Below, piece by piece: positions 6,555 through 13,589 of a stretch of 14,368 nucleotides of DNA (its first letter is position 1; each line of letters begins with the position of its first letter). This DNA comes from Clostridiales bacterium UBA8153 (lineage in GTDB: Bacteria; Bacillota; Sulfobacillia; UBA8153): positions 1 to 14,368 of the forward strand of contig DMHJ01000028.1 of assembly GCA_003449495.1 (NCBI GenBank), given 5' to 3'. A model generated the notes under the pieces. It was not told where the DNA came from and searched no databases. It saw only the letters and a program-made list of their open reading frames with translations. Both the position numbers and the translations under genes were made by a program.

Positions 6555-8539
6555 ACAACGAAGAATTGAAACCGAGTGTAGCCGCATTTCTTGAGCCCGT
6601 TGACGTGCAAGCGACACTAGAAAAATACGACCCCGACTCCCAGTTCCGTAAAATTGCCGGGTGGGTAGGCGTAGTAGTTTCCGGCATCGCTATCGCCATG
6701 TCTTTGTTCCACTACTACACCGCGGCCGTAGGCGTGCTGGTGGCAATGCAACAGCGCGCAGTGCACTTGATGTTCGCCATGGTATTGGCGTTCCTGCTCT
6801 GGCCGGCCTCCAAACCAGGCAGGAAAGACCGGATTCCCTGGTATGACCTGGGGTTGGCGGCTTTGGGAGCGGCGGTATGCTTGTATCATGTGATAGAATA
6901 CGAGGCCATCATCCTCCGCGCCGGCATCCCGAACGCCCTGGACCTATACTTCGGCACAGTCGCCATCCTCCTGGTGCTGGAGATCACCCGCCGGGCGGTA
7001 GGGCCCGAGCTTCCCATCCTGGCCACGGTGTTCCTGGCCTACGCCCATCTGGGGCCGTATTTCCCCAGCCCCCTCAACCACCGGGGCTATTCGCTCCGGA
7101 GCATCGTCGAACACTTGTACCTGACCACTGAGGGCATCTTTGGCATCCCCCTGGGTGTCAGCGCCACTTTCGTGTTCTTATTCATCCTCTATGGGGCATT
7201 CCTGGAGAAAACCGGGGTGGGCCAGTTCTTCATCGACGTTGCGTTTGCGATAACCGGCCACCTGCGCGGCGGTCCGGCTAAGGCCGCCGTGCTCGCCTCC
7301 GGTCTCCTGGGTTCCATCTCGGGTTCTTCGGTGGCCAACACGGTGACCACCGGGGCCTTTACCATCCCGGCCATGCTAAGGGTAGGTTACCGCCGCGAGT
7401 TCGCCGGGGCTGTGGAGGCGGCCGCTTCCACGGGCGGACAGATCATGCCGCCAGTGATGGGTGCGGCTGCGTTCATCATGGCGGAAATGACCGGCATCTC
7501 CTACTTATCCATTATCGCGGCGGCGGCGATCCCGGCCATCCTGTACTTCCTGGCCGTGGGCACGGCGGTCCACCTCGAGGCGGTAAAGACCGGGCTGCGG
7601 GGTCTGCCCCGGGCGTCCCTGCCCAGACTCGGCGCCACCCTGAGGCGCAGCTGGCACCTGCTGGTGCCCCTTTTCACCATCGTATACTTCCTGATGGTGG
7701 GGCGTTCTCCGTTCTGGGCGGCGTTTCAGAGCATCAACATCGCCGTGGTGGTGGCCCTATCGGCTACGCTCCTGCGCCGCGACTGGGTTTCCGGCCTACA
7801 GCTGGTACGGGGGATCCCCGGTGCTCTGGAAAACGGTGCACGCAACGCCATCGGCGTGGCTGCAGCGTGTGCCTGTGCCGGCATCATCGTGGGAGTGGTA
7901 ACGCTGACCGGCTTGGGGCTAAGGTTTGCCCACCTGGTCGTGGCCTTAGGTCGCGGTCACTTGTTGCTGACCCTCTTTCTCACCATGGTGGCCTCGCTCA
8001 TCCTGGGCATGGGTCTTCCCACCACGGCCAAGTACATCGTACTGGCCACCATGGCCGCCCCGGCCCTGCTGGAGCTAGGGGTCCCGCTCATTGCGGCGCA
8101 CCTGTTTATCTTGTATTTCGGCATCATAGCCGACGTCACCCCGCCGGTGGCCCTGGCGGCCTATGCCGGTGCGGGCATCGCCGGGGGCAATCCCATGCAG
8201 ACCGGGGTGACCGCCCTGAAGCTGGCGGCGGCCGGTTTCCTGATACCCTACATGTTCGTGCTCTCTCCCGATCTCATCCTGGTCGACGTCACCTGGGTGC
8301 AGGCGCTGCATTCCTCGGTCACCGCGCTCATCGGCATCGCGGCCTTGGCCATCGCCGTCCATGGGCACTTCGTCACCTCCGCCCACACCCATGAGCGACT
8401 GCTCCTACTGGTGGCAGCCCTTGGGCTCATCGACCCGGGGCTGCTGACCGACACCATAGGTATCGCCTCGCTGGGCATCGTCTACGCGCTGCAGCGGGCC
8501 CGGACCCCGGCCGGCCCGTCAGCCGGCCGGTCCTTGTGA
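6551..8539 (+). CDS. TRAP transporter fused DctQM permease (TAXI type)
   Basis: Integral membrane permease in which the small DctQ-like and large DctM-like subunits are fused; it imports its substrate by ion coupling together with the receptor. About 662 residues, with many hydrophobic spans. The first quarter forms the DctQ-like bundle. The DctM part shows GSSVANTVTTGAFTIPAM, GGQIMPPVMGAAAFIMAE, MGLPTTAKYIV and DVTPPVALAAYAGAGIAGG, all hallmarks of this permease family. The start is TTG at 6551 (see ribosome site). The first 85 or so codons use the mixed codons of the upstream genes. From roughly 6800-6905 onward codons end mostly in C or G (Leu CTG/CTC, Pro CCC/CCG). The frame is continuous, so the protein may be functional, but the gene may be a natural or assembly hybrid. 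Confidence 0.92.
   Translation: MNNEELKPSVAAFLEPVDVQATLEKYDPDSQFRKIAGWVGVVVSGIAIAMSLFHYYTAAVGVLVAMQQRAVHLMFAMVLAFLLWPASKPGRKDRIPWYDLGLAALGAAVCLYHVIEYEAIILRAGIPNALDLYFGTVAILLVLEITRRAVGPELPILATVFLAYAHLGPYFPSPLNHRGYSLRSIVEHLYLTTEGIFGIPLGVSATFVFLFILYGAFLEKTGVGQFFIDVAFAITGHLRGGPAKAAVLASGLLGSISGSSVANTVTTGAFTIPAMLRVGYRREFAGAVEAAASTGGQIMPPVMGAAAFIMAEMTGISYLSIIAAAAIPAILYFLAVGTAVHLEAVKTGLRGLPRASLPRLGATLRRSWHLLVPLFTIVYFLMVGRSPFWAAFQSINIAVVVALSATLLRRDWVSGLQLVRGIPGALENGARNAIGVAAACACAGIIVGVVTLTGLGLRFAHLVVALGRGHLLLTLFLTMVASLILGMGLPTTAKYIVLATMAAPALLELGVPLIAAHLFILYFGIIADVTPPVALAAYAGAGIAGGNPMQTGVTALKLAAAGFLIPYMFVLSPDLILVDVTWVQALHSSVTALIGIAALAIAVHGHFVTSAHTHERLLLLVAALGLIDPGLLTDTIGIASLGIVYALQRARTPAGPSAGRSL
8502..8533 (+). 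terminator. GC-rich hairpin at the 3' end of the permease gene
   Basis: CCGGCCGGC (8507-8515), loop CCGTCA and the exact complement (8522-8530). Three more pairs (8502-8504 with 8531-8533) extend the stem past a bulge. It lies in the last codons of the permease and is followed by TTGTGA. There is no T tract; together with the next hairpin it probably marks the operon end. Confidence 0.45.
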
Positions 8540-8545
8540 GGGCAG

Positions 8546-8581
8546 CCGGAGAGGACGGCGTAGCTTTCGCCGCGTCTCCGG
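8546..8581 (+). terminator. stem-loop just after the permease stop
   Basis: CCGGAGA (8546-8552) pairs with TCTCCGG (8575-8581), and CGGCG (8556-8560) pairs with CGCCG (8568-8572). A small internal loop separates the two helices and the apical loop is TAGCTTT. It lies seven bases after the TGA. No poly-T follows, so this is a probable but not classical terminator. Confidence 0.5.
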
Positions 8582-8678
8582 TACCGCCGGGTGTTCGCCA
8601 ACCTGGCCGGCCCTCCCGCAGCTTCACGTCTTGCTCTCCAACGACCTGGTCACGCCCGGGCAGCCCTTACGCCTGCAC

Positions 8679-8703
8679 CCTCCTGGGCACTCCCGGAAGG
8701 AGG
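8679..8703. other. hairpin preceding the candidate structured RNA
   Basis: CCTCCT (8679-8684) pairs with AGGAGG (8698-8703), with GGG/CCC stacked inside and a 3-base bulge. Its right arm overlaps the first strand of the long-range stem described next, so the two folds are mutually exclusive, as in a switch. Regulatory meaning is unproven. Confidence 0.35.
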
Positions 8704-8813
8704 CAACAGGTCAGATCACCCTACCCGGAAGCGAGGGGTAGGACCGGCTGTAACAGCCGGGCCGATCATCGACCGGTGCGCGGCGCCGGTTCGGCTTTGG
8801 CTTGCTGTTGCCT
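8701..8813 (+). ncRNA. candidate structured RNA: closed three-helix junction, unknown class
   Basis: A perfect 9-bp stem, AGGCAACAG (8701-8709) with CTGTTGCCT (8805-8813), encloses three helices. The first is CCTACCC/GGGTAGG (8720-8726/8736-8742). The second is CCGGCTG/CAGCCGG with a TAA loop (8744-8760). The third has GCCGA/TCGGC (8761-8765/8791-8795) at its base and an 8-pair stem at 8772-8790. One pair of the third helix (8777/8785) is U-G on the plus strand but A-C on the minus strand, which mildly favours plus. I found no match to riboswitch cores I know (cobalamin, TPP, FMN, SAM, lysine, c-di-GMP). No convincing gene follows on either strand, so its target, if any, is unclear. No coding potential is seen in 8582-8908. 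Confidence 0.4.
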
Positions 8814-8908
8814 GGATAGAAGGCAGCTGGCACCATCACACCTCACGCACAACCGCCTCGGCCCGCAGCCAAGCCGGCGGCTCCGGGCTGGGGCTCCGGT
8901 CTCCCGGG

Positions 8909-9540
8909 TTACGAACGTGCCGCCCGGTGCCATGGCGGCCGCCGGGACAGCCGGGTGATCGGCTCCAGGACGGCCAGTCGCATCCGCACCGGCGCCCGGT
9001 CCGGTTCATACTCGATCATGATGCTCACCGGGTCGGCATCCAGATTCCCAGCGGCGTATTCTCGACTCCGGTGGCCATGTCCACCAGGCAGAGGGGGGAA
9101 CAGGGCGCACCACCAGTTGCCGCCCCGACCTTGACCCTGACCGATGATCACCTGGAGCGCATAGCATTCTCCGGCCGGCAGCACCCACCCCACCCATGGT
9201 ACGCGCGGTGAGGAAGGCCGAATCTGCCCGCCGCCACTGCCACGGTATGCCCGTGCTCGCGGATGCCGGGCACCGTGCCGGCCAGTTCCGCTACGTGGTC
9301 AACGGCTACCGCCAACCACCGGCGGGCTACCGGGATCGGGCGACCGTACGCTGGGGGCGCAGGCCTGCGAGGACGTCGTCTCGCCCTTGAAGTTTGAGAG
9401 CCTGGTCCTCAGCGGAGTTGCTGCGGGAGATGACGCAGAGACGAAACAGGTTCTCCGGGTTCCACGCCGGGGCGTAGCGCTGGACCAGGGCGGCCAAGCT
9501 GCCCCCGGGCCTGGCTAGGGCCAGCAGTATGGCGACAACA
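8909..9540 (-). pseudogene. spoIIR: spoIIR remnant (stage II sporulation protein R)
   Basis: SpoIIR is the secreted forespore signal that triggers SpoIIGA to process pro-sigma-E. Pieces in the right order but in different frames identify it. First comes a hydrophobic N-terminus and FRLCVISRSNSAEDQALKLQ (family pattern HVIANSDSxxDQxLK), at about 9537-9370. The middle carries GRFGLPHRAYHG, about 9240-9200. The C-terminal signature follows: WVLPAGECYALQVIIGQG, NWWCALFPPL and, after another shift, CLVDMATG, about 9197-9060. In the first frame there is a stop at 9327-9329. At least three frame changes are needed to read through. No start codon is available in the first frame after the sigG stop at 9549. 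The family signatures NSDxxxDQ, LPAGxYxAL and NWWCVLFPPLC leave little doubt about identity. It lies directly behind the sigG remnant, so the two were probably co-transcribed. Confidence 0.85.
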
Positions 9541-9548
9541 CTGTTACG

Positions 9549-10351
9549 TCATTCTCTCGCGTCGAGCCCCACCTTCGAGACGAGTGCTTTCGCATGTGTA
9601 AGGGCCGGCCTTTCCAGCCTGGATACCTGGGCCCTGGATGTGCCGACGTCTCCCGCCACTTCCATTTGGGTTCTCCCTTGAAAGGACCTCAGGCTGAAAA
9701 TCAGCTTTCCGCGCTCGTTGAGTCCGGGCATGGCTTCCCGGATGGCAAGGTCGTCCAGCCAGCCGCTATCCGGCAGCCGCTCATCCCCGACCTGGTCCAT
9801 CACGAAGACGGAGTCGCCGCCATCGTGGCAAATGGGTTCAAGGAGGGAGCTGGGCTCCTGGATGGCGTCCAGCGCGCACCCTACCTCTTCACGGGACAGC
9901 TCAGCTTGGTGGCGATCTCGCCGACTGTGGGCTCCCGGGCGTGCCGGTTGACCAGCCGGTCCCGGACCTGCAAGGCCTTGTACGCCAGGTCCCGCCAGGA
10001 CCGGCTCACCCGGATGGGGTGGTTGCCCCTGCGGTAGTGCCGGATCTCCCCGATGATCAGGGGAACGGTGTAGATCGAGAGCCTGACGTTCTGCTCGAGA
10101 TCGAAGTCGCCGGTGGCCTCCACCAAGCCGATATAGCCGACCTGGAAGGGGTCATCGACACTTTCAGCTCGGCGGTTGAGGCGTAGGATGACGCTGAGCA
10201 CCAGGCGCGTGTTCCCGACCACCAGTTTCTCCCGGACCGAGCTGTCTCCGGCTTTCAACTGGAAAAATGGCTCTCCCATGCGGGCCTTGGACAGCACGGG
10301 CAGCCTGGAGGTGTTCACGCCGGAGCTTGCAGCTTTGATGAGCACCGCCAC
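9549..10351 (-). pseudogene. sigG: sigG remnant (late forespore sigma factor), one frameshift
   Basis: Sigma-G drives late forespore transcription. The first frame (10351-9881) starts at GTG and contains GVNTSRLPVL, the sigma-G N-terminal signature. REKLVVGNTRLVLSVI (region 2) and NHPIRVSRSWRDLAYKALQ (region 3) follow. It runs off frame in 9891-9903 and hits TAG at 9881. The second frame resumes at once with SREEVGCALDAIQEP and ends with QGRTQMEVAGDVGTSRAQVSRLE (region 4.2) and TGA at 9549. The 803 bases fit a normal sigma-G length (about 260 residues) minus one base. Usually invariant positions also differ: FSTYAVP reads LSIYTVP, DDLFQVG reads DDPFQVG, NNRGE reads NRRAE. These substitutions argue for drift rather than a single sequencing error. 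A programmed frameshift is not indicated. Confidence 0.88.
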
Positions 10352-11008
10352 GTCTTCCCACCCCCGGAGTCGTCCCGCCGGTCAAAAACGATCACCCCCG
10401 GACGCTTTGGCTTGTGCAGAGCTCGATGCCGGCTTATGGTAGCCGCCCAAGCCCGGCGGTGGCCACCTTCCGGTGAACCTGCATCTTCATGCAGCAGGCG
10501 ACTTCCATTACGTCCACTCTAGCCGCCATGTGGGCTGCCCTTGGGCCCAGCTGTCGAGAACTTCCACAGACCGGCTCCGGACGCCATTGACCTAGCGGAG
10601 GCGCATCCCTCGGGGCCACGCCGGGCGGGGACGGGGGGCACCGGTTATGGGTGTGCGGCCGAGCCGTACCGGCCCGGAGCTGCAGCGGTGCCCGATGGGC
10701 GCGCCCCGGCTACCCTCGCCGGTACGTGGAGCTGGAGGCGGGAAGCGCCGGCGTCCTCAGGTGAGAGGATGTAGCTGAAAGGCCAGCCTGGGAGACCGAG
10801 CCTCCGTAGCCTACCGGAAAGGAAGTTGGCAGGCGTAGGCGGCAGCTGCAGCGACGGTAGCCTCAAGCCTGCGGGTTAGCTGTCAGCGAGAAGCCGCCGC
10901 CCCGGGGAAGGTGGCGACGGCCCTGGCACCACAGAAGAAACAGCGCTAGCTCTCGCCTCCCCGGAACCGACTTCGCCCATCCCGGGAGCCGTCCGTTGAG
11001 TCCGGCTA
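10352..11008. other. 657 bases with no recognisable gene
   Basis: The stretch lies between the sigG remnant and the oxidoreductase gene. Short open frames exist on both strands (up to about 77 codons) but show no family motif and no ribosome site I trust. An 8-of-9 paired stem (10893-10901 with 10913-10921) lies about 90 bases past the oxidoreductase stop and may serve as its terminator. The region could be the remains of one or more further genes decayed past recognition. Confidence 0.5.
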
Positions 11009-12175
11009 CTAGATGACCGCTTCTTCCACCACCAACTCTCCTTTGGCGAACCGGGCGGGGCTCAGCGCCGAGAGGTCCAGGCTGCGGAACTGCCCGTGGA
11101 GGATGAGTTCAGCCAGGGCTCTGCCAGCGGCCGGAGCTTGCATGAGGCCATGGCCGGAAAACCCATTGATGAGGAAGAACCCGGCCAGTTGCGGGTGGCA
11201 GCCGATGATGGCATTGTGATCTATGGGATTATCGTCGTACAGCCCGGCCCACCCGCTCTCCAGGAGCAGCCTATCAAAGCAGGGAATGCGGTCGGCCAGG
11301 GCCGGCCAGATCACCTCCTCGAAGGCGGGCCTATCCCAGGCCGCATCGAAGGTCGGTCCGTCACTGGCCGTAGCCCCGGCCGCCACGATGCGGTTGCCCG
11401 TCTCGCTCCTAAAGTGTACCCCGGTGGTGTCGATGACCATGGGGAACTCCCGGCCCTCGGGCAACGGGGTACGGCACAGGTATACCTGGCGGCGCCAGGG
11501 GCGTACATCCAAGTCGACTCCGGCCAGGCGGGCGACCTCGCCGGCCCAGGCGCCCGCGGCATTCACCACTACCCGGGTGGCGATGGTCCCCGCCGTGGTC
11601 TTCACCAGCTTGATGCCGTGGGCATCGCTCTCCACACCCAGGGCTGCAACATGCTGGCACTCGGCGCCCAGCGCGCGGGCTTTGGCTTCAAATCCCAAGA
11701 GCACGGAATGGGGATCCAGGTAGCCGTCCTCCGGGCAATAGGCGGCACCCACCAGGCCGCTCAGCTCCACTTCCGGAACCAGCCCGAGGATCTGGGCGGG
11801 AGACAGCAGCTCCACCTCCACGCCCAGCGCCCTCTGCAGCCGGTGGCGTCGCACAAGAGTGGGCCAGGTCTGCTCGCCGCCTAAGAACAGGTACCCGTTC
11901 TGGCGCATGGTGATGTCCGGTTTCCCCTGGCCGGTTTCCATCAGCTCGGCGAACGCCCGGTAGAAGGCGACGGAATCGCGCACCAGGCGGATGTTGACCT
12001 CGGTGCCGAACTGCTGCCGGAAACCGCCCACCGCCAAGGAGGTGGAGGTTACGCGGCGCAGGGGATCGCGCTCCAGGACGACCAGGCGTCCAGACATGCC
12101 CTCTTTGAGCAAGTGATAGGCAGTAGACCAGCCCATGACTCCGCCCCCGATGACCACCACGTCCTTGGTCTGCAT
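11009..12175 (-). CDS. FAD-dependent oxidoreductase, DAO family (sarcosine/glycine oxidase-like)
   Basis: Flavoprotein of the D-amino-acid oxidase (DAO) family, which oxidises secondary or D-amino acids such as sarcosine or glycine. From the chosen ATG at 12175 the protein is 388 residues and starts MQTKDVVVIGGGVMGWSTAYHLL, with a Rossmann dinucleotide motif (GGGVMG) directly at the N-terminus. TSTSLAVGGFRQQFG and the C-terminal FFLINGFSGHGLMQAPAAGRALAEL are typical of sarcosine oxidase beta-subunit-like members. The frame opens further upstream at 12268, but those residues have no family match and the Rossmann fold should start near residue 1. The frame is fully intact although both flanks hold decayed genes. 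No partner subunits (alpha, gamma or an electron-transfer protein) are nearby, so the substrate and electron acceptor are unknown. Confidence 0.87.
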   Translation of the reverse strand: MQTKDVVVIGGGVMGWSTAYHLLKEGMSGRLVVLERDPLRRVTSTSLAVGGFRQQFGTEVNIRLVRDSVAFYRAFAELMETGQGKPDITMRQNGYLFLGGEQTWPTLVRRHRLQRALGVEVELLSPAQILGLVPEVELSGLVGAAYCPEDGYLDPHSVLLGFEAKARALGAECQHVAALGVESDAHGIKLVKTTAGTIATRVVVNAAGAWAGEVARLAGVDLDVRPWRRQVYLCRTPLPEGREFPMVIDTTGVHFRSETGNRIVAAGATASDGPTFDAAWDRPAFEEVIWPALADRIPCFDRLLLESGWAGLYDDNPIDHNAIIGCHPQLAGFFLINGFSGHGLMQAPAAGRALAELILHGQFRSLDLSALSPARFAKGELVVEEAVI

Positions 12176-12384
12176 GCCGACATCACTCCCGTCTGGATGG
12201 GGCCCGGACACTGGGTTCGACAGCGCCCGGCGCACTCCTGCCTCCGCCGGAGCCGGGTGGGCCCGCATGCCCGGCTCCGTCCGGATGCAGCCCGGTAGCG
12301 TGCTTTCACGGGCAGGAGTTTACCGCGCCTAACCGAACGATTTAGCGGAATGGGAACCTGGTTTCGGGGAGAGGATGTGCCGGT
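12176..12384. other. divergent intergenic region between the oxidoreductase and the thiamine-binding gene
   Basis: About 209 bases with the two genes pointing outward. No convincing -35/-10 pair was found on either strand in this GC-rich sequence. A GAGAGGA ribosome site precedes the plus-strand gene. A TGGGTTCGACAG at about 12210 resembles a tRNA T-arm, but no tRNA fold surrounds it. Confidence 0.4.
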
Positions 12385-12690
12385 ATGTTAGTGGAGCTGA
12401 GCATGGTCCCTCTGGGCAGCGGGGAAAGCCTGAAAGAGCCGGTGGCCTCGGTTTTGAACCTCATCGACCAAAGCGGCCTCCCGTACCAGCTGACCGCCAT
12501 GGGGACCCTTATCGAAGGTGAGTGGGATGAGGTCATGTCCCTGATCAGATCCTGCCACCAGACCTTGCGCCGGTCTCACCGCCGCGTCATCACCACCATC
12601 AAAATCGACGACCGGGAGGGAGCCTGCGACCGGCTGACCGGTAAAGTGCGCGACGTTGAGAGCGCCCTCGGCCGCAGGCTAAAGACCTAA
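12385..12690 (+). CDS. MTH1187-family thiamine-binding protein (DUF77)
   Basis: Small alpha/beta protein (101 residues) of the MTH1187/YkoF-like family, members of which bind thiamine or related pyrimidines. It starts MLVELSMVPLGSGESL, the family's first strand with the conserved Glu and Ser. YQLTAMGTLIEGEWDEVM (around 36-53) is the second signature, containing the conserved G-T-x-I-E-G. The C-terminus RRVITTIKIDDREG forms the final strand. The length is typical. The ATG follows a purine-rich GAGAGGA. No thiamine transporter or biosynthesis gene is nearby, so its physiological partner is unknown. It is intact, unlike the sigma-factor remnants on both sides. Confidence 0.88.
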   Translation: MLVELSMVPLGSGESLKEPVASVLNLIDQSGLPYQLTAMGTLIEGEWDEVMSLIRSCHQTLRRSHRRVITTIKIDDREGACDRLTGKVRDVESALGRRLKT

Positions 12691-12717
12691 GCCCGGGGGC
12701 CCTTCCCGGCCGGTTGG

Positions 12718-12738
12718 CCGCCGGGTAACTCCCGGCGG
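12718..12738. terminator. perfect 8-bp hairpin between convergent genes
   Basis: CCGCCGGG (12718-12725), loop TAACT and CCCGGCGG (12731-12738), 28 bases after the thiamine-binding gene stop and about 100 bases after the end of the convergent sigE remnant. Its symmetry allows it to act in both directions. No T tract is present. Confidence 0.5.
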
Positions 12739-12834
12739 TCATCCCCCGGCCACCTGGATGACGGGCCCTTGGCCGTTGGGAACTGCCTCGACTGCGTGAT
12801 AGTGCAGCCCAGCCTCGCCTGCCGCCGCTCTAAC

Positions 12835-13510
12835 CGGCAGCTGTCCAGGTGCAGGCGCTTCATGATCTGCTTCTCCGGGCGGGAAGTGCATGACGGGGAA
12901 ATGCCCAGGATATCCGCGCCTTCCTTTTACGTGCGTTCTGCCCCGTCTCGCAGTCCGTACCGCAACTCCACGAGGGTACGCTCGCGGCCGCTGCACCTGC
13001 CCAGGGTCTGGCGCAACAGCCAGTGCTCCACCTCTGCTTCCATGCCCCGGTAGATTAGGTCGCCTTCGGTCCGCCAACGGGAGCGCGTTGCCGTCCCCTT
13101 CAATGTTCAGCGGCTCGTCGAGGGGCACTTCGAACCGGGCCCGGCTGGTTCTTCTCGAGCACATGAGGATCTCGTCATCCATGCCTTTGGAGACGACGGT
13201 AGCCACCTTGAGACGCTAGCCCGGGTCGAAACCGCTCACGGCTCTGGCAAGTCCGATGGTGCCGGTGGAAACCAGGTCCCCTCTGCCGAGACCGGTGTTT
13301 TCGAACTGCCGGCGCTGCACACGGCCAACCTGAGGTTGCCCTCGATGAGCACCATCTTCCAGGCCGCCCTCCCCCGTGCTCCCGGCGCCCCAAGAGCGCC
13401 ATCTCTTCATGGGAGCTGAGGGGTGCAAGGAGGGTCACGCTGCCGGCCACACCGAGAAGGGGGCGGGCCGCGATTACACGCGGCACCTGGCCAACGCGGA
13501 TCAGCTACGG
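12835..13510 (-). pseudogene. sigE: sigE remnant (mother-cell sigma factor), multiply broken
   Basis: Sigma-E is made as an inactive precursor and controls early mother-cell genes. Segments appear in order across frames. LLGVAGSVTLLAPLSSHEE (about 13475-13410) matches the family N-terminus around GGSEALPPPLS. LIEGNLRL is in another frame. QFENTGLGRGDLVSTGTIGL (region 2) leads into FDPG and a TAG stop at 13216-13218. The same frame then continues with DDEILMCSRR and VPLDEPLNIEGDGN (family SFDEPLNIDxDGN). A further shift follows before GMEAEVEHWLLRQTLG and GRERTLVELRYGL. A TAA at 12927-12929 then stands where KTQKDVA normally has its Gln, followed by ILGIS and EKQIMKRL (region 4.2). At least four frame changes and two stops make a working protein impossible. 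It lies just downstream of the spoIIGA remnant, as in normal spore formers. Confidence 0.9.
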
Positions 13511-13589
13511 CCAAATGGCCAATCTGGCCCGGGATCGCCGCCTCCGCATGGGATCACCCCTTGGACCATGGTGTGGCGCACCATTAGCC

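Noticed and set aside
8701..8813. Known riboswitch (cobalamin, FMN, TPP, SAM, c-di-GMP) assignment
   Set aside because: None of the conserved core motifs I know for these classes is present and no target gene follows.
9881..9903. Programmed ribosomal frameshift in sigG
   Set aside because: No slippery heptamer with downstream structure is evident, and known sigma-G genes need no recoding; decay is simpler.
10620..10700. Possible group II intron domain V near GAGCCGTACCGG
   Set aside because: The hallmark bulged hairpin with GAAA loop is absent and there is no reverse transcriptase nearby.
11096..11884. 262-codon open frame on the plus strand
   Set aside because: It lies wholly antisense to the oxidoreductase, whose protein motifs are clear; long shadow frames are common in GC-rich DNA. 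No family motif in it.
12205..12225. tRNA T-arm-like GGTTCGA motif
   Set aside because: No acceptor stem, anticodon arm or CCA-proximal pairing can be built around it.
12739..13206. 155-codon open frame as a novel hypothetical protein
   Set aside because: Its first third is sigma-E sequence and the rest is out of frame; it is part of the sigE pseudogene.
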